15,760 nt of DNA from Myxococcales bacterium. Lineage in GTDB: Bacteria > Myxococcota > Myxococcia > Myxococcales > Myxococcaceae. The first letter of the stretch is position 1; the number at the start of each line of letters is the position of its first letter. Under the pieces are notes generated by a model. The model worked only from the letters and a program-made list of their open reading frames with translations, was not told the DNA's origin and made no database searches. The DNA lies in NCBI GenBank assembly GCA_003153055.1, contig PMBV01000310.1, forward strand, positions 1 to 15,760, given 5' to 3'. Position numbers and translations under genes: made by a program. This document shows, piece after piece, positions 7,121 through 14,695 of the stretch.

Positions 7121-9394
7121 TTGAACGTGCTGGGTCGTACGGTTCCTCCGAGGGTCCTCGCCTTGCTGGTCGGTGCGCTCTTCGGCGCCGGCTGCGGCAG
7201 TGCTCAGAAGTGCATGCCGGGTGCGACGCAAGCGTGCCTCGGCCCTGGTGCCTGCAACGGCGGCCAGGCCTGTGCCGCGACGGGGAACGCCTGGGAGGCG
7301 TGTGCGTGCAGCACCGACCCAACGGGAGGGACCGGTGGCGGTGACGGAGGCGGCGATGACGCTGGTGGTGGTGACGCCAACGACGGCGGCCACTCCTCGG
7401 GAGGCGGAACTGCCTCGGGAGATGGCGGCCACTCCAGCGACGGCGGCCACGCATCGGGAGGTGGGGGGCAGAGCAGTGGCGACGGCGGGACTCATGCAGG
7501 TGGCGGGGCCGGTGGCGGCACGACCAACCCCTGTCTCACCAACAACGGCGGCTGCGCGGCTGACGCGACCTGCACCCCCGGCGGAGGCGGGGCCACCTGT
7601 GCCTGCAACCCCCGCTTCACTGGCGACGGGCTGACCTGCCTCTGGAATGACCCGACGCTCTCCGGGCTGACGATTGAACCAGGGACGCTGGCCTTCAAGG
7701 CCTCCACCACCCTCTACGCAGTCGACGTACCGGCCGCCACGTACAGCGTCCTCGTGACCCCGACGGTGGCGATGCCCAGCCGAACCACCATCACGGTGAA
7801 TCAACAGCCGCTGGACCCCGACGGGACCGCGACCGTCGTGCTCGGCGGCACCGCGAAACTCACGATGCCGGTGCTCGTGACGACCGACTCTGGCGCACAG
7901 AAGACGTACACGGTGGTGCTCATTCGCGGCTTTGGACAGCAGGCCTACGCCAAGGCCTTCAACACCGACACCAACGACAACTTCGGCAACGCGGTGGCCC
8001 TCAGCGGTGATGGCAACACGCTGGTCGTCGGGGCCTGTAATGAGTCCAGCGCGGCCACTGGGTTCGGTGGCGATGGCGCGGACAACTCGGCCCTTCGCAG
8101 CGGTGCCGTCTATGTCTTTGCCCGCAGCGGCGCCCAGTGGGCCCAGGAGACCTACGTGAAGGCCTCCCACACAGACCCCAACGACCTCTTCGGGTACAGC
8201 GTCGCCCTCAGCACCGACGGGAACACCCTGGCCGTGGGGGCCAAAGGCGAGGCCAGCAAGGCCACTTCCATCAATGGTGACGAGACCGACGACTCGGCTC
8301 CCTCGAGCGGCGCGGTGTACGTCTTCGGTCGCAGCGGCACTGACTGGGTGCAGCGGGCCTACGTGAAGGCCTCCAACTCCGGCAGCTACGACGCCTTCGG
8401 CACGTGCGTGGCGCTGAACGCCGATGGCACCACCCTCGCCGTCGGAGCCCGCGGTGAGTCGAGCAGCGCCACCGGGGTCGGCGGCAACGAGAGCGACAAC
8501 GACGCGGGCCGCAGCGGCGCCGCCTATGTCTTCGCCTTCAACGGCGCCACCTGGAGCCAGCAAGCGTACATCAAGGCCTCCAACACCGATGGTGGCGACG
8601 AGTTCGGCTCGAGCATCGCGCTCAACTCCGACGGAAACACCCTCGCCGTCGGCGCGCCGGGCGAGGCCAGCAAGGCGAAGGGCGTCGGTGGAAGCCAGAC
8701 CGACAACTCCGCGACCCTCAGCGGCGCAGTGTATGTCTTTCTCCGGAGCGGCGTCGACTGGGCTCAGCAGGCCTACCTCAAGGCCTCCAATACCGAGATG
8801 GAAGACCAGTTCGGGTTCAGCCTGGCCCTCAGCGGTGACGGCGACACGCTGGCTGTCGGGGCCTTGGGCGAATCGAGCGCCGGGACGGGCGTCGGGGGCA
8901 GCCAGAGCAACAACGACGCGGGCTCGAGCGGCGCGGTCTATGTCTTCACTCGCAGCGGCGACACCTGGGCCCAGCAGGCCTACGTGAAGGCATCCAACAC
9001 CGGCGCGCAGGACGCCTTCGGGCACTCCGTCGCGCTCAGCTCCGATGGAGAGACGCTCGCCGTCGGGGCCCAAGGCGAGGCTGGCAACACCACGGGCGCC
9101 TGGGGAAACCAGACCGATGGAGGCGTCGGCGTTCAGGCCAATGACTCGGCGCCCTCCGCGGGGGCCGTGTATGTCTTTGGACTGGGAGCGGCCGGCTGGG
9201 GGCAACAGTCCTACGTGAAGGCGTCGAACACCGGTGCCTATGACTTCTTCGGAGCCAGCGTCGCCCTGAGCAGCAACGGAGCGACCCTCGCCGTCGCGGC
9301 CCCCTACGAGGACAGCAGCGCCCAAGGCGTGGGAGGTGACCAGGCCGACAACGACGCCGGCAGCAGCGGCGCGGTGTACGTCTTCACCCGGTGA
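7121..9394 (+). CDS. Lipoprotein with Cys-rich head, EGF-like module, cadherin-like domain and seven-blade FG-GAP propeller
   Basis: The 757-residue product has a lipoprotein-type signal ending in GAGC (Cys25). A Cys-rich segment follows (about 31-64, pattern C-PG-Q-C-G-C-GGQ-C-G-W-C-C). A Gly/Asp/Ser/His linker reaches about residue 135. Next is a six-Cys EGF-like module (136-173, NPCLTNNGGC onward), then a cadherin-like beta-sandwich (about 177-270). Seven FG-GAP repeats follow, each with FGxSVALSxDGxTLAVGA and ending SGAVYVF, and these would close as an integrin-alpha-like propeller. It is probably surface-exposed and binds a ligand or neighbouring cell, but that is inference. The start is uncertain: TTG at 7121 or GTG at 7127 both keep the signal sequence, and neither has a clear ribosome binding site. 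The stop lies 6 bases from the end of the convergent membrane-protein gene. Confidence 0.88.
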   Translation: MNVLGRTVPPRVLALLVGALFGAGCGSAQKCMPGATQACLGPGACNGGQACAATGNAWEACACSTDPTGGTGGGDGGGDDAGGGDANDGGHSSGGGTASGDGGHSSDGGHASGGGGQSSGDGGTHAGGGAGGGTTNPCLTNNGGCAADATCTPGGGGATCACNPRFTGDGLTCLWNDPTLSGLTIEPGTLAFKASTTLYAVDVPAATYSVLVTPTVAMPSRTTITVNQQPLDPDGTATVVLGGTAKLTMPVLVTTDSGAQKTYTVVLIRGFGQQAYAKAFNTDTNDNFGNAVALSGDGNTLVVGACNESSAATGFGGDGADNSALRSGAVYVFARSGAQWAQETYVKASHTDPNDLFGYSVALSTDGNTLAVGAKGEASKATSINGDETDDSAPSSGAVYVFGRSGTDWVQRAYVKASNSGSYDAFGTCVALNADGTTLAVGARGESSSATGVGGNESDNDAGRSGAAYVFAFNGATWSQQAYIKASNTDGGDEFGSSIALNSDGNTLAVGAPGEASKAKGVGGSQTDNSATLSGAVYVFLRSGVDWAQQAYLKASNTEMEDQFGFSLALSGDGDTLAVGALGESSAGTGVGGSQSNNDAGSSGAVYVFTRSGDTWAQQAYVKASNTGAQDAFGHSVALSSDGETLAVGAQGEAGNTTGAWGNQTDGGVGVQANDSAPSAGAVYVFGLGAAGWGQQSYVKASNTGAYDFFGASVALSSNGATLAVAAPYEDSSAQGVGGDQADNDAGSSGAVYVFTR
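7330..7525 (+). repeat. Low-complexity Gly/Asp/Ser/His linker coding region
   Basis: This stretch encodes repeated short units such as GGGDGGG, DGGHSSGGG and DGGHASGGGG. It links the Cys-rich head to the EGF-like module and is likely a flexible spacer that lifts the propeller off the membrane. Imperfect repeats of the unit GGCGGCCAC make it prone to slippage. Confidence 0.8.
7937..9391 (+). repeat. Seven tandem FG-GAP repeats, 207-bp period
   Basis: The Phe codon of each FG motif falls at 7982, 8189, 8396, 8603, 8810, 9017 and 9248. The first six are exactly 207 bp (69 codons) apart, and the last step is 231 bp because eight extra residues (including GGVGVQAN) sit in the sixth unit. Sequence is also conserved between units at the DNA level, for example the recurring AAGGCCTCCAACACC, which points to growth by unequal recombination. 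Confidence 0.92.
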
Positions 9395-9400
9395 CGCGGC

Positions 9401-11458
9401 TCAGGGGGGCATTCGCTCCACCTGGAGCAGCACCCAGTTCTCCGAGCTCAGCTCCCTGGCCACCCGGTGGGTCTTCGCCAGCCGAGGCAAGAGCCACAAC
9501 CGCGGGCTCACCATCGGCTCCTCCGCGGTGATGAGGAACATCGGCACCTTCACCTCATCGAAGAGGCGAGGCACCAGTATCCACCCACCAGACTTGACCC
9601 GCTCGGTGAAGCGCTCGAGGTACAGGGTGCGACGGTCTTCGGGCAAGATGCTGAACTGGCCAGCCGGCGCCAGCGGCAGCCAGAAGTTCGTCCGCCACTG
9701 AGACAGCAAGTTCTGCTGCACCACGACGATGGGCGTCCGCTCGTCGATGCCGGCGCGCTGGAGCAACTTCTTCACTTCGTCGGGCATGGTCGGCAGCGTC
9801 TGCTGCACGTCGCTGAACAGGTGTGGGCCCACGAGGGTCCCGAAGTACCGAGACACCTTGGGCCACTCGCCATAGGCCCCGAACAGCGGGACCACCAGAA
9901 ACGGCACCAACCCCAATTTGAGGTGCGCCACCTCGAGGCCGAGCTCCTCGGGCACGATGAAGACGGCCGTCACCGCCCCCAGGAGCAGGAGCGGCACCAG
10001 GTTGCTCGCGTTGCTCTCATGGCTCCGCAGCACGAAGTAGCTGCTGCAGGTGACGATGAGGGCGATGGCGCCCAGCGAGACGGCGAGCCGCTGGGGGCTC
10101 CACCTCAAGACGAGGACGGCGCCGGCGCCGGCGAGGGCCAAGGCACCCACCAGGAATGACACGGCCCCATTCCAGTTGGCGACGAGGGCGCCGAAGCCCG
10201 CCTGGTAGGTACGCAGGTAGTCGGCGAACCCCACCCAGTCGGGGCCGTGGCCCAGGCGGACCCGGTAGATGAGCCAGATGGCCGCGAAGGCGACCGCGCC
10301 AAAGCCAAAGGGGAGCGCGAGGGACGACGCTCGATTCTTCACGACCGGGCGATGCCATACCGTCCACGCGTAGCCCGGCAGCCAGATGGCACTGGAGGCA
10401 AGCGCGCTCTCCGAGGACCAGAGACACCCCAGCACCCAGCCGACGCACCCCAGGAACAGGAGCCTCCGTCGACGGGTCTCGGCCTCGGCCTGGGAATGCA
10501 CCTCCACCACCAGCTCGAGGAGGAGGTAGGACCAGATGAAGCGGAACGCACCGACGCTGGGCATGCGATTGGGGCCGATGATGTCCGGGGCCCAGCCCGG
10601 AATCATCAGCACGGCAGCAAAGGCCAACGCCCCCGCGACGACCGCACCGACGGGCCCGGGCAAGAGACCGAGCAGCCTCCGGTGCAGCACCACCGCCGAG
10701 ACCCACAGGAGCAGCGAGTTGCCGATGACCACGGACTGCCAAGGGTCGGCCGCCGGAATCCACGACAGGAAGAGGAGACTGAGAAAGCCGTACTGGCTGG
10801 GCACGTCCCACAGGAGCCAGCCGCCCTGGCGCTGCGCCCCGATGACCCCCGCGAGGAAGCCGCCATGACCGATGTCGATTTGGAGGCGACTCGACGCCAG
10901 GGCGAAAAGCGCTGCCCAGACGACCCACGCACCGTGTCTGAAGCGCCGCCACCCGATGCTGCTCCTGGGCTTCTCGAAGCACGCGTAGGTGACGGCGACG
11001 ATGAGCAGCGCCAAGATGAGCCACGCCAGAGGCTCGGTCTCGAGCTGGCCCCAGTTGCGCCACCACAAGAGCCCGGCTGCCGCCAGCCAGCCAGCGAAGA
11101 CGCCCGCGGTCATCACCCCGAAGGACCGGGGCTCCTCGCCTCGCACCGTCACCTTCGCTACGACGACCTGCAGCGCCGCCAGGACGAGGAGCATCGGCGA
11201 CCAGTGGGCCCGGAGGACCATCGCGGTCAGCACCGGGAAGAGGTCGGCGAGGCCCGACTGAATCGCGACTCCGAGGCGCTTGGGGGCGAAATACAGGGCC
11301 AGCGCCGCCAGCGGCAGGCCTGCTCCGAGGAAGAAATAGGCCGCCTGGTCGAAGGCCTCACCCTGGTACGGCAGAAAGCGTCCGGCCAGCCAGGCAAGCA
11401 GCGCGGTCAGGCCGCCAATCCAGGAGACTGCGAAGGGCGTGGAGGGTGTGTTCGACAT
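9401..11458 (-). CDS. Large polytopic membrane protein, possibly GT-C-like glycosyltransferase
   Basis: The 685-residue product has about 14-16 hydrophobic segments from residue 10 to about 528 and then a soluble C-terminal tail of about 155 residues (530-685). A conserved-looking loop around residues 200-224 reads GHGGFLAGVIGAQRQGG and then DVPSQYG (SQYG at 221-224). A His/Gly loop followed by D-x-x-SQYG appears in membrane proteins with a GT-C-like layout, so a lipid-linked sugar transferase role is possible. I see no decisive catalytic motif, so the function is left open. The start is the ATG at 11456-11458, where the hydrophobic N-terminus begins; the ribosome binding site is weak, and the frame is open upstream to 11881 without membrane-protein character. 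The gene converges on the FG-GAP lipoprotein gene with 6 bases between stops. Confidence 0.85.
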   Translation of the reverse strand: MSNTPSTPFAVSWIGGLTALLAWLAGRFLPYQGEAFDQAAYFFLGAGLPLAALALYFAPKRLGVAIQSGLADLFPVLTAMVLRAHWSPMLLVLAALQVVVAKVTVRGEEPRSFGVMTAGVFAGWLAAAGLLWWRNWGQLETEPLAWLILALLIVAVTYACFEKPRSSIGWRRFRHGAWVVWAALFALASSRLQIDIGHGGFLAGVIGAQRQGGWLLWDVPSQYGFLSLLFLSWIPAADPWQSVVIGNSLLLWVSAVVLHRRLLGLLPGPVGAVVAGALAFAAVLMIPGWAPDIIGPNRMPSVGAFRFIWSYLLLELVVEVHSQAEAETRRRRLLFLGCVGWVLGCLWSSESALASSAIWLPGYAWTVWHRPVVKNRASSLALPFGFGAVAFAAIWLIYRVRLGHGPDWVGFADYLRTYQAGFGALVANWNGAVSFLVGALALAGAGAVLVLRWSPQRLAVSLGAIALIVTCSSYFVLRSHESNASNLVPLLLLGAVTAVFIVPEELGLEVAHLKLGLVPFLVVPLFGAYGEWPKVSRYFGTLVGPHLFSDVQQTLPTMPDEVKKLLQRAGIDERTPIVVVQQNLLSQWRTNFWLPLAPAGQFSILPEDRRTLYLERFTERVKSGGWILVPRLFDEVKVPMFLITAEEPMVSPRLWLLPRLAKTHRVARELSSENWVLLQVERMPP

Positions 11459-11958
11459 GAACGGGTTCTCGCGCTGAGGGAACAGGACCGATGGTGTGCC
11501 TGCGCTCGAGGCGGAGCAGACCCTAATACAGCGACGAGAGGTCCGTTGGGTGGGAATGCAGATCGCGAAGCAGGACGCAAGCCCGAGCCCCTGGCAATGC
11601 GACCAGCGGAGCGGCTGCAGGTCCATTTGGGACGGGAAGGGGATGATGGCGCTGTTCACCGTCGCCCGGTGGTCTCGGGGACGCGGCGGCGAGGCGCCCG
11701 CGACACTTCCCACCCAGCTGCGGCCTGTGGTGTTCTCCGAGTTTCGTGCCGGCTCCCCCGACGTGCGTCTGAAACTCGACAACCACTCCTCACCCGGGCA
11801 TCGCCACCGCAATGATGGGCGTCTGCGTCGAGGCACTGCCTCCTGGGCGCCTCCCTGGGCTCCTTGTCTCAGCGCATCCATGGTGCCGGTGCCGACGCGG
11901 CGTCAAGCGGAGGAGGTCGTGCCAGCTCTGGGGCTCGCAGGAGCCGACCCGCGGCCTC

Positions 11959-12059
11959 GTCACTCCCCAGCCTGTCATCACGGAGTACAGTTTTGTACTC
12001 CGTGATGACGCGCTCGGAGACCCGTGCCGACGAGCCACCTCTCGCCCCAAACTCCGCTC
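11959..12059 (-). repeat. Hairpin repeat element, copy A
   Basis: This 101-base unit matches copy B at 12669-12768 in inverted orientation with about 7 mismatches and one single-base gap (about 92% identity by hand alignment). Its centre is a perfect 16-bp stem, GTCATCACGGAGTACA against its complement, with a GTTT loop (11974-12009). The unit extends unequally: about 15 bases on one side of the hairpin and about 50 on the other. Weaker similarity continues to about 12116. Strand is assigned so that copy B is plus. Confidence 0.85.
11974..12009. other. Perfect 16-bp stem-loop in copy A
   Basis: Bases 11974-11989 pair fully with 11994-12009 around a 4-base loop (GTTT). No T-run follows on either strand, so a standard intrinsic terminator is unlikely. 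It could form in RNA from either strand or as a DNA cruciform. Confidence 0.85.
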
Positions 12060-12668
12060 TCAGAATCTCGGGCTGGACCGTTCCCGGAACGCGGTCGACC
12101 GAGGAGCCGCCAGGGGTCGCGGCTGTCGTGGCTGGGCCTCGGCACGGAACAGGCTCGAGGCATGGGCCGAGGCTAGGGGTCAGGAGCCCTGGGCGAGCAT
12201 CACCAGCCCCTCGGCCGGTCGGTGGAGTGGCGCATGGGGCTCGGGCTTCCACGTGTGGTCACCTCGCTCTCGGGTCGAGGGGCTGACCAGACCGCCTCGG
12301 TGGTCGGACACCCGCCCACCATCGCACCTCAAGGCGTGCTTGCGATTCGGTCGCCCGCCCTCTGCTGGTGATGGCCCGGGGGTTGCGCCGATCCCTCACC
12401 CCGAACACCTTCTCCGCGTCGGTTGCCAGTCCGAGTTCGTGCGAGCCGCAGGAGGTCCTCCACGTGAGCACACGTAAGTCGCCACGAGCCCGTCGCCTCC
12501 CTCAGCCACTACCCTCCGCAACCACGCGGAGCTGGCTCGAAGGCCGGCCGACTTCCTCCGTGGCCTAGCAGGAGATGCACACCAGCGGCCCCTGGACGTC
12601 GGTGGACCGAGTCGGCGCGGCTGGCTGCCTCGCGAGGGCTCTGCCAGCGAGCCCACTCCGGGTCCTTC

Positions 12669-12768
12669 GAGCGGAGTTGGGACGAGAGGTGGCTGGTGGG
12701 CCCGGGTCTCCGAGCGTGTCATCACGGTGTACAAAACAGTACTCCGTGATGACAGGCTGGGGAGTGAC
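12669..12768 (+). repeat. Hairpin repeat element, copy B
   Basis: This is the inverted partner of copy A, about 610 bases away. Its hairpin (12717-12754) has a 16-position stem with one T-T mismatch and a 6-base loop AAAACA. Weaker similarity to copy A continues to the left as far as about 12589, where CCCCTGG and GGTsGACCG blocks match the outer part of copy A. The two copies have thus diverged by substitutions and indels outside the core but keep the foldable centre. Confidence 0.85.
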
Positions 12769-12786
12769 CAGCCTTCGAGGTGGGGA

Positions 12787-12808
12787 CGGCACACTGGCCA
12801 GTGTGCCG
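12787..12808. promoter_or_regulatory. 22-bp perfect palindrome
   Basis: The half-site CGGCACACTGG at 12787-12797 is followed directly by its exact complement CCAGTGTGCCG. It starts 18 bases beyond copy B and lies about 130 bases past the murB stop. Perfect symmetry with no spacer suggests a dimeric protein-binding site or a short hairpin with a GGCC loop; it has no T-run. Which gene it would control is unclear, as no start codon of a recognised gene is near. Confidence 0.45.
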
Positions 12809-12939
12809 CGACACTCACCGCCCCACTCACTCGACTTTGACCCGCCGTCGAACTGCACGGCGGGGCGTCATCGCACCGACGAACAGCGGTACGAGGACGT
12901 CCCTGGTTTCGGAAGGTCCCCGGCCCTGCCCGTCGCCTG

Positions 12940-13989
12940 TTACCCCGGCTTCGCCAGGAGCACCGCTTCGCGCTCGAGCTCCACCCCGAAGGTGATGAGG
13001 ACCCGCGCCTTCACCCAGCTCGCCAGCTCGAGCAGCTCGGCCGTCGTACCGCCACCGTGGTGCACCAGCGCCAGCGCATGAGCGGACGACACCCCCACCG
13101 CGCCCCGGCGCAGGCCCCGCTCCACCCCAGCGTGCTCGACGAGCCACCCGGCCGCCAGCTTCACCCGCCCATCGGGCTGCGGCCACCGCGGCACCGTCGA
13201 GAGCCCCAGCGCCGTGGCCCGTCGAACCACGTCGCTGGCAACCGCTGCCTCGACGACTGGGTTGGTGAAGAAGCTCCCCACGCTCCGGCGATTCACGTCG
13301 TGCGCGTCGAACACCATCGACTTCGAGCGACGGAGCGCCAACACGGCCTCCCGCGTCGGCCCCAACCCCGCGACCTGGCCCCCCAACACTCGCGCCAGCT
13401 CGGCGTAACGGGGCGTGGCGAGGCCGTTCGGCTGGAGCCGGAACGTGACCGCGGTGACGAGGAAGCGCCCCGGCGAGCGCTTGAGCACCGAGTCCCGGTA
13501 CCCGAAGGCGCACTCGGCAGGTGAGAGCGTGCGCGGTTCCAGCGTCTCGCAGTCGATGACCTCCACCGCCGCGACGGTCTCGGACACATCTTGCCCATAG
13601 GCCCCGACGTTCTGCACCACGGTCGCGCCGGCCAGCCCGGGAATCCCCGAGAGGCACTCGAGCCCCTGCCACCCCTCCGCCACCGCCCAGGCGACGACGT
13701 CGTCCCACCGCTCCCCCGCCGCCGCCCGCAGCTCGACGGCGTCTCCTGACACCGTGGAGCCCAGGCCCTTCCATCGCACCGCCAGCACCAAACCGTCGAA
13801 CCCCTCGTCGGGCACGAGCAGGTTGGAGCCGCCTCCGAGGACGAAGGTGGGTACGCCCTTCTCCCTGGCCCACCAGAGCGACTCGAGCCCTGCCTCGAGC
13901 GACGTCGCTTCGACGAAGTACGCCGCCGGGCCCCCCAGCTCGATCGAGGTGAAAGGCGCCAGGGCCACGGCTGTCTGAAGCGTCATCAT
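12940..13989 (-). CDS. murB: UDP-N-acetylenolpyruvoylglucosamine reductase (MurB, type I)
   Basis: The 349-residue enzyme uses FAD and NADPH to reduce UDP-GlcNAc-enolpyruvate to UDP-MurNAc in the cytoplasm, the second committed step of peptidoglycan synthesis. FAD-binding motifs are clear: LGGGSNLL (51-58) and GIPGLAGATVVQNVGAYG (115-132). FGYRDS (162-167) carries the active-site Arg165, GSFFTNPVV (238-246) the catalytic Ser239 that protonates the product, and ELEREAVLL the acidic residue Glu341. The layout and the FGYRDS and GSFF motifs match the E. coli (type I) form, and the length is similar. The start is ATG at 13987-13989 or the next codon, also ATG; the ribosome binding site is weak. 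It follows eutL after 22 bases on the same strand, so it is probably cotranscribed with the eut genes, an odd place for murB, which is often in the division/cell-wall cluster. Confidence 0.96.
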   Translation of the reverse strand: MMTLQTAVALAPFTSIELGGPAAYFVEATSLEAGLESLWWAREKGVPTFVLGGGSNLLVPDEGFDGLVLAVRWKGLGSTVSGDAVELRAAAGERWDDVVAWAVAEGWQGLECLSGIPGLAGATVVQNVGAYGQDVSETVAAVEVIDCETLEPRTLSPAECAFGYRDSVLKRSPGRFLVTAVTFRLQPNGLATPRYAELARVLGGQVAGLGPTREAVLALRRSKSMVFDAHDVNRRSVGSFFTNPVVEAAVASDVVRRATALGLSTVPRWPQPDGRVKLAAGWLVEHAGVERGLRRGAVGVSSAHALALVHHGGGTTAELLELASWVKARVLITFGVELEREAVLLAKPG

Positions 13990-14011
13990 CGCTGTGTACC
14001 GTCGGTCGAGC

Positions 14012-14695
14012 TCAGTGTCGCCCGCGCTCGGGTCTCACCACGCCACTCGACGGGTGCTGCACGACCTCGTGAATGGCGTCGGTGAAGGCCGCCGCCGCCG
14101 CCTCGACGTCGCTCAGGGCTCCCACCAGGTACCCGCCGGCGAAGTTGGTCTCGGTCGGCGGCCCAAAGAAGCGAGCCAGGCGAACCTGAGCCGACTTGAG
14201 GGCGGCGTCGAGGCCAACCATGGCCTCGGTGGGCGTGGCGATGAGGTAGGCCATGGGCTCGCCCACGGCGATTCCCGCCAGCGGTGCCAGGTACCGGCCC
14301 GTCTCCGAGATGACGTGGGGGAAGAAGGCCGGCCCCCGTGCCTCGAAGGCGTAGAAGCAGATGCTCGATTCCAGCGCCGACTTGAGCGCCCAGAGGCCCT
14401 CGGCCACCTCGTCGGGGTCAGGGCCAGCCAGGACGCCGAGAATCTCACCGCTCGTCGGCCCCGAGGCATGGGCGCTGCCGGCGTAGAAGGACTTGGCGTA
14501 GACGACGTCGACCTCGGCGAACTTGGTGGCGTGGTCGAGCGCCGCGTACAGCGAGTCGTCTTGGTCGCACGTCACCAGCCCCGCCGACACGTGTCGAGCC
14601 GGGTCGAGCCCGAGCGCCAAGGCGAGCTGAGGCTCCACCCGCTCGAGCTGGCGGCACGTCAGCAGTCGAGGACGCAGGGGCTTTGGCGCGGCCAT
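14012..14695 (-). CDS. eutL: Ethanolamine utilisation microcompartment shell protein EutL
   Basis: The 227-residue product is a tandem-BMC-domain protein that forms trimeric (pseudohexameric) tiles with a gated pore in the shell of ethanolamine-degrading microcompartments. It follows the known EutL sequence along most of its length: SAGLVTCDQDDSLYAALDHATK (opening part, Asp46-Asp47), VDVVYAKSFYAGSAH (62-76), GPTSGEILGVLAGPDPDEV (79-97), GEPMAYLIATPTEA (145-158), GLDAALKSAQVRLA (161-174) and the PPTETNFAGGYL segment (179-190). Length is close to the E. coli protein. The ATG at 14693-14695 is chosen because it overlaps the eutC stop (ATGA) and has GGGGAG 9 bases upstream; a longer frame to 14770 would run deep into eutC. 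No other shell protein gene lies in the window. Confidence 0.95.
   Translation of the reverse strand: MAAPKPLRPRLLTCRQLERVEPQLALALGLDPARHVSAGLVTCDQDDSLYAALDHATKFAEVDVVYAKSFYAGSAHASGPTSGEILGVLAGPDPDEVAEGLWALKSALESSICFYAFEARGPAFFPHVISETGRYLAPLAGIAVGEPMAYLIATPTEAMVGLDAALKSAQVRLARFFGPPTETNFAGGYLVGALSDVEAAAAAFTDAIHEVVQHPSSGVVRPERGRH

Larger units (their letters stand above)
11459..12939. other. Gene-poor interval of about 1.5 kb carrying an inverted hairpin repeat pair
   Basis: No ORF here has recognisable protein character, although several are open for 60-220 codons because of the base composition. The interval lies between two minus-strand genes (downstream of murB, upstream of the membrane-protein gene). 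It holds the two inverted copies of the hairpin element and a 22-bp palindrome, listed separately. The remainder, especially 12117-12588, has no structure I can name. It may be a decayed gene or the inside of a lost mobile element. I see no tRNA, rRNA, transposase or CRISPR. Confidence 0.6.

Noticed and set aside
7049..9325. 758-codon open frame on the minus strand across the FG-GAP gene
   Set aside because: Its own repetition mirrors the 207-bp repeats of the plus-strand gene. The plus frame encodes a clear propeller and EGF module.
10247..11815. 522-codon open frame on the plus strand opposite the membrane-protein gene
   Set aside because: The product is highly charged with no motif, while the minus frame gives regular hydrophobic helices.
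11812..12477. 221-codon plus-strand frame through hairpin copy A, and similar short frames through copy B
   Set aside because: Shared peptides in these frames come from the nucleotide repeat. The frames shift relative to each other between the two copies and have no protein-like character.
11974..12754. Hairpins as intrinsic terminators
   Set aside because: Neither stem is followed by a T-run on either strand, and they lie far from the ends of the flanking genes.
11959..12768. CRISPR array
   Set aside because: Only two copies exist, they are inverted, and the spacing is hundreds of bases.
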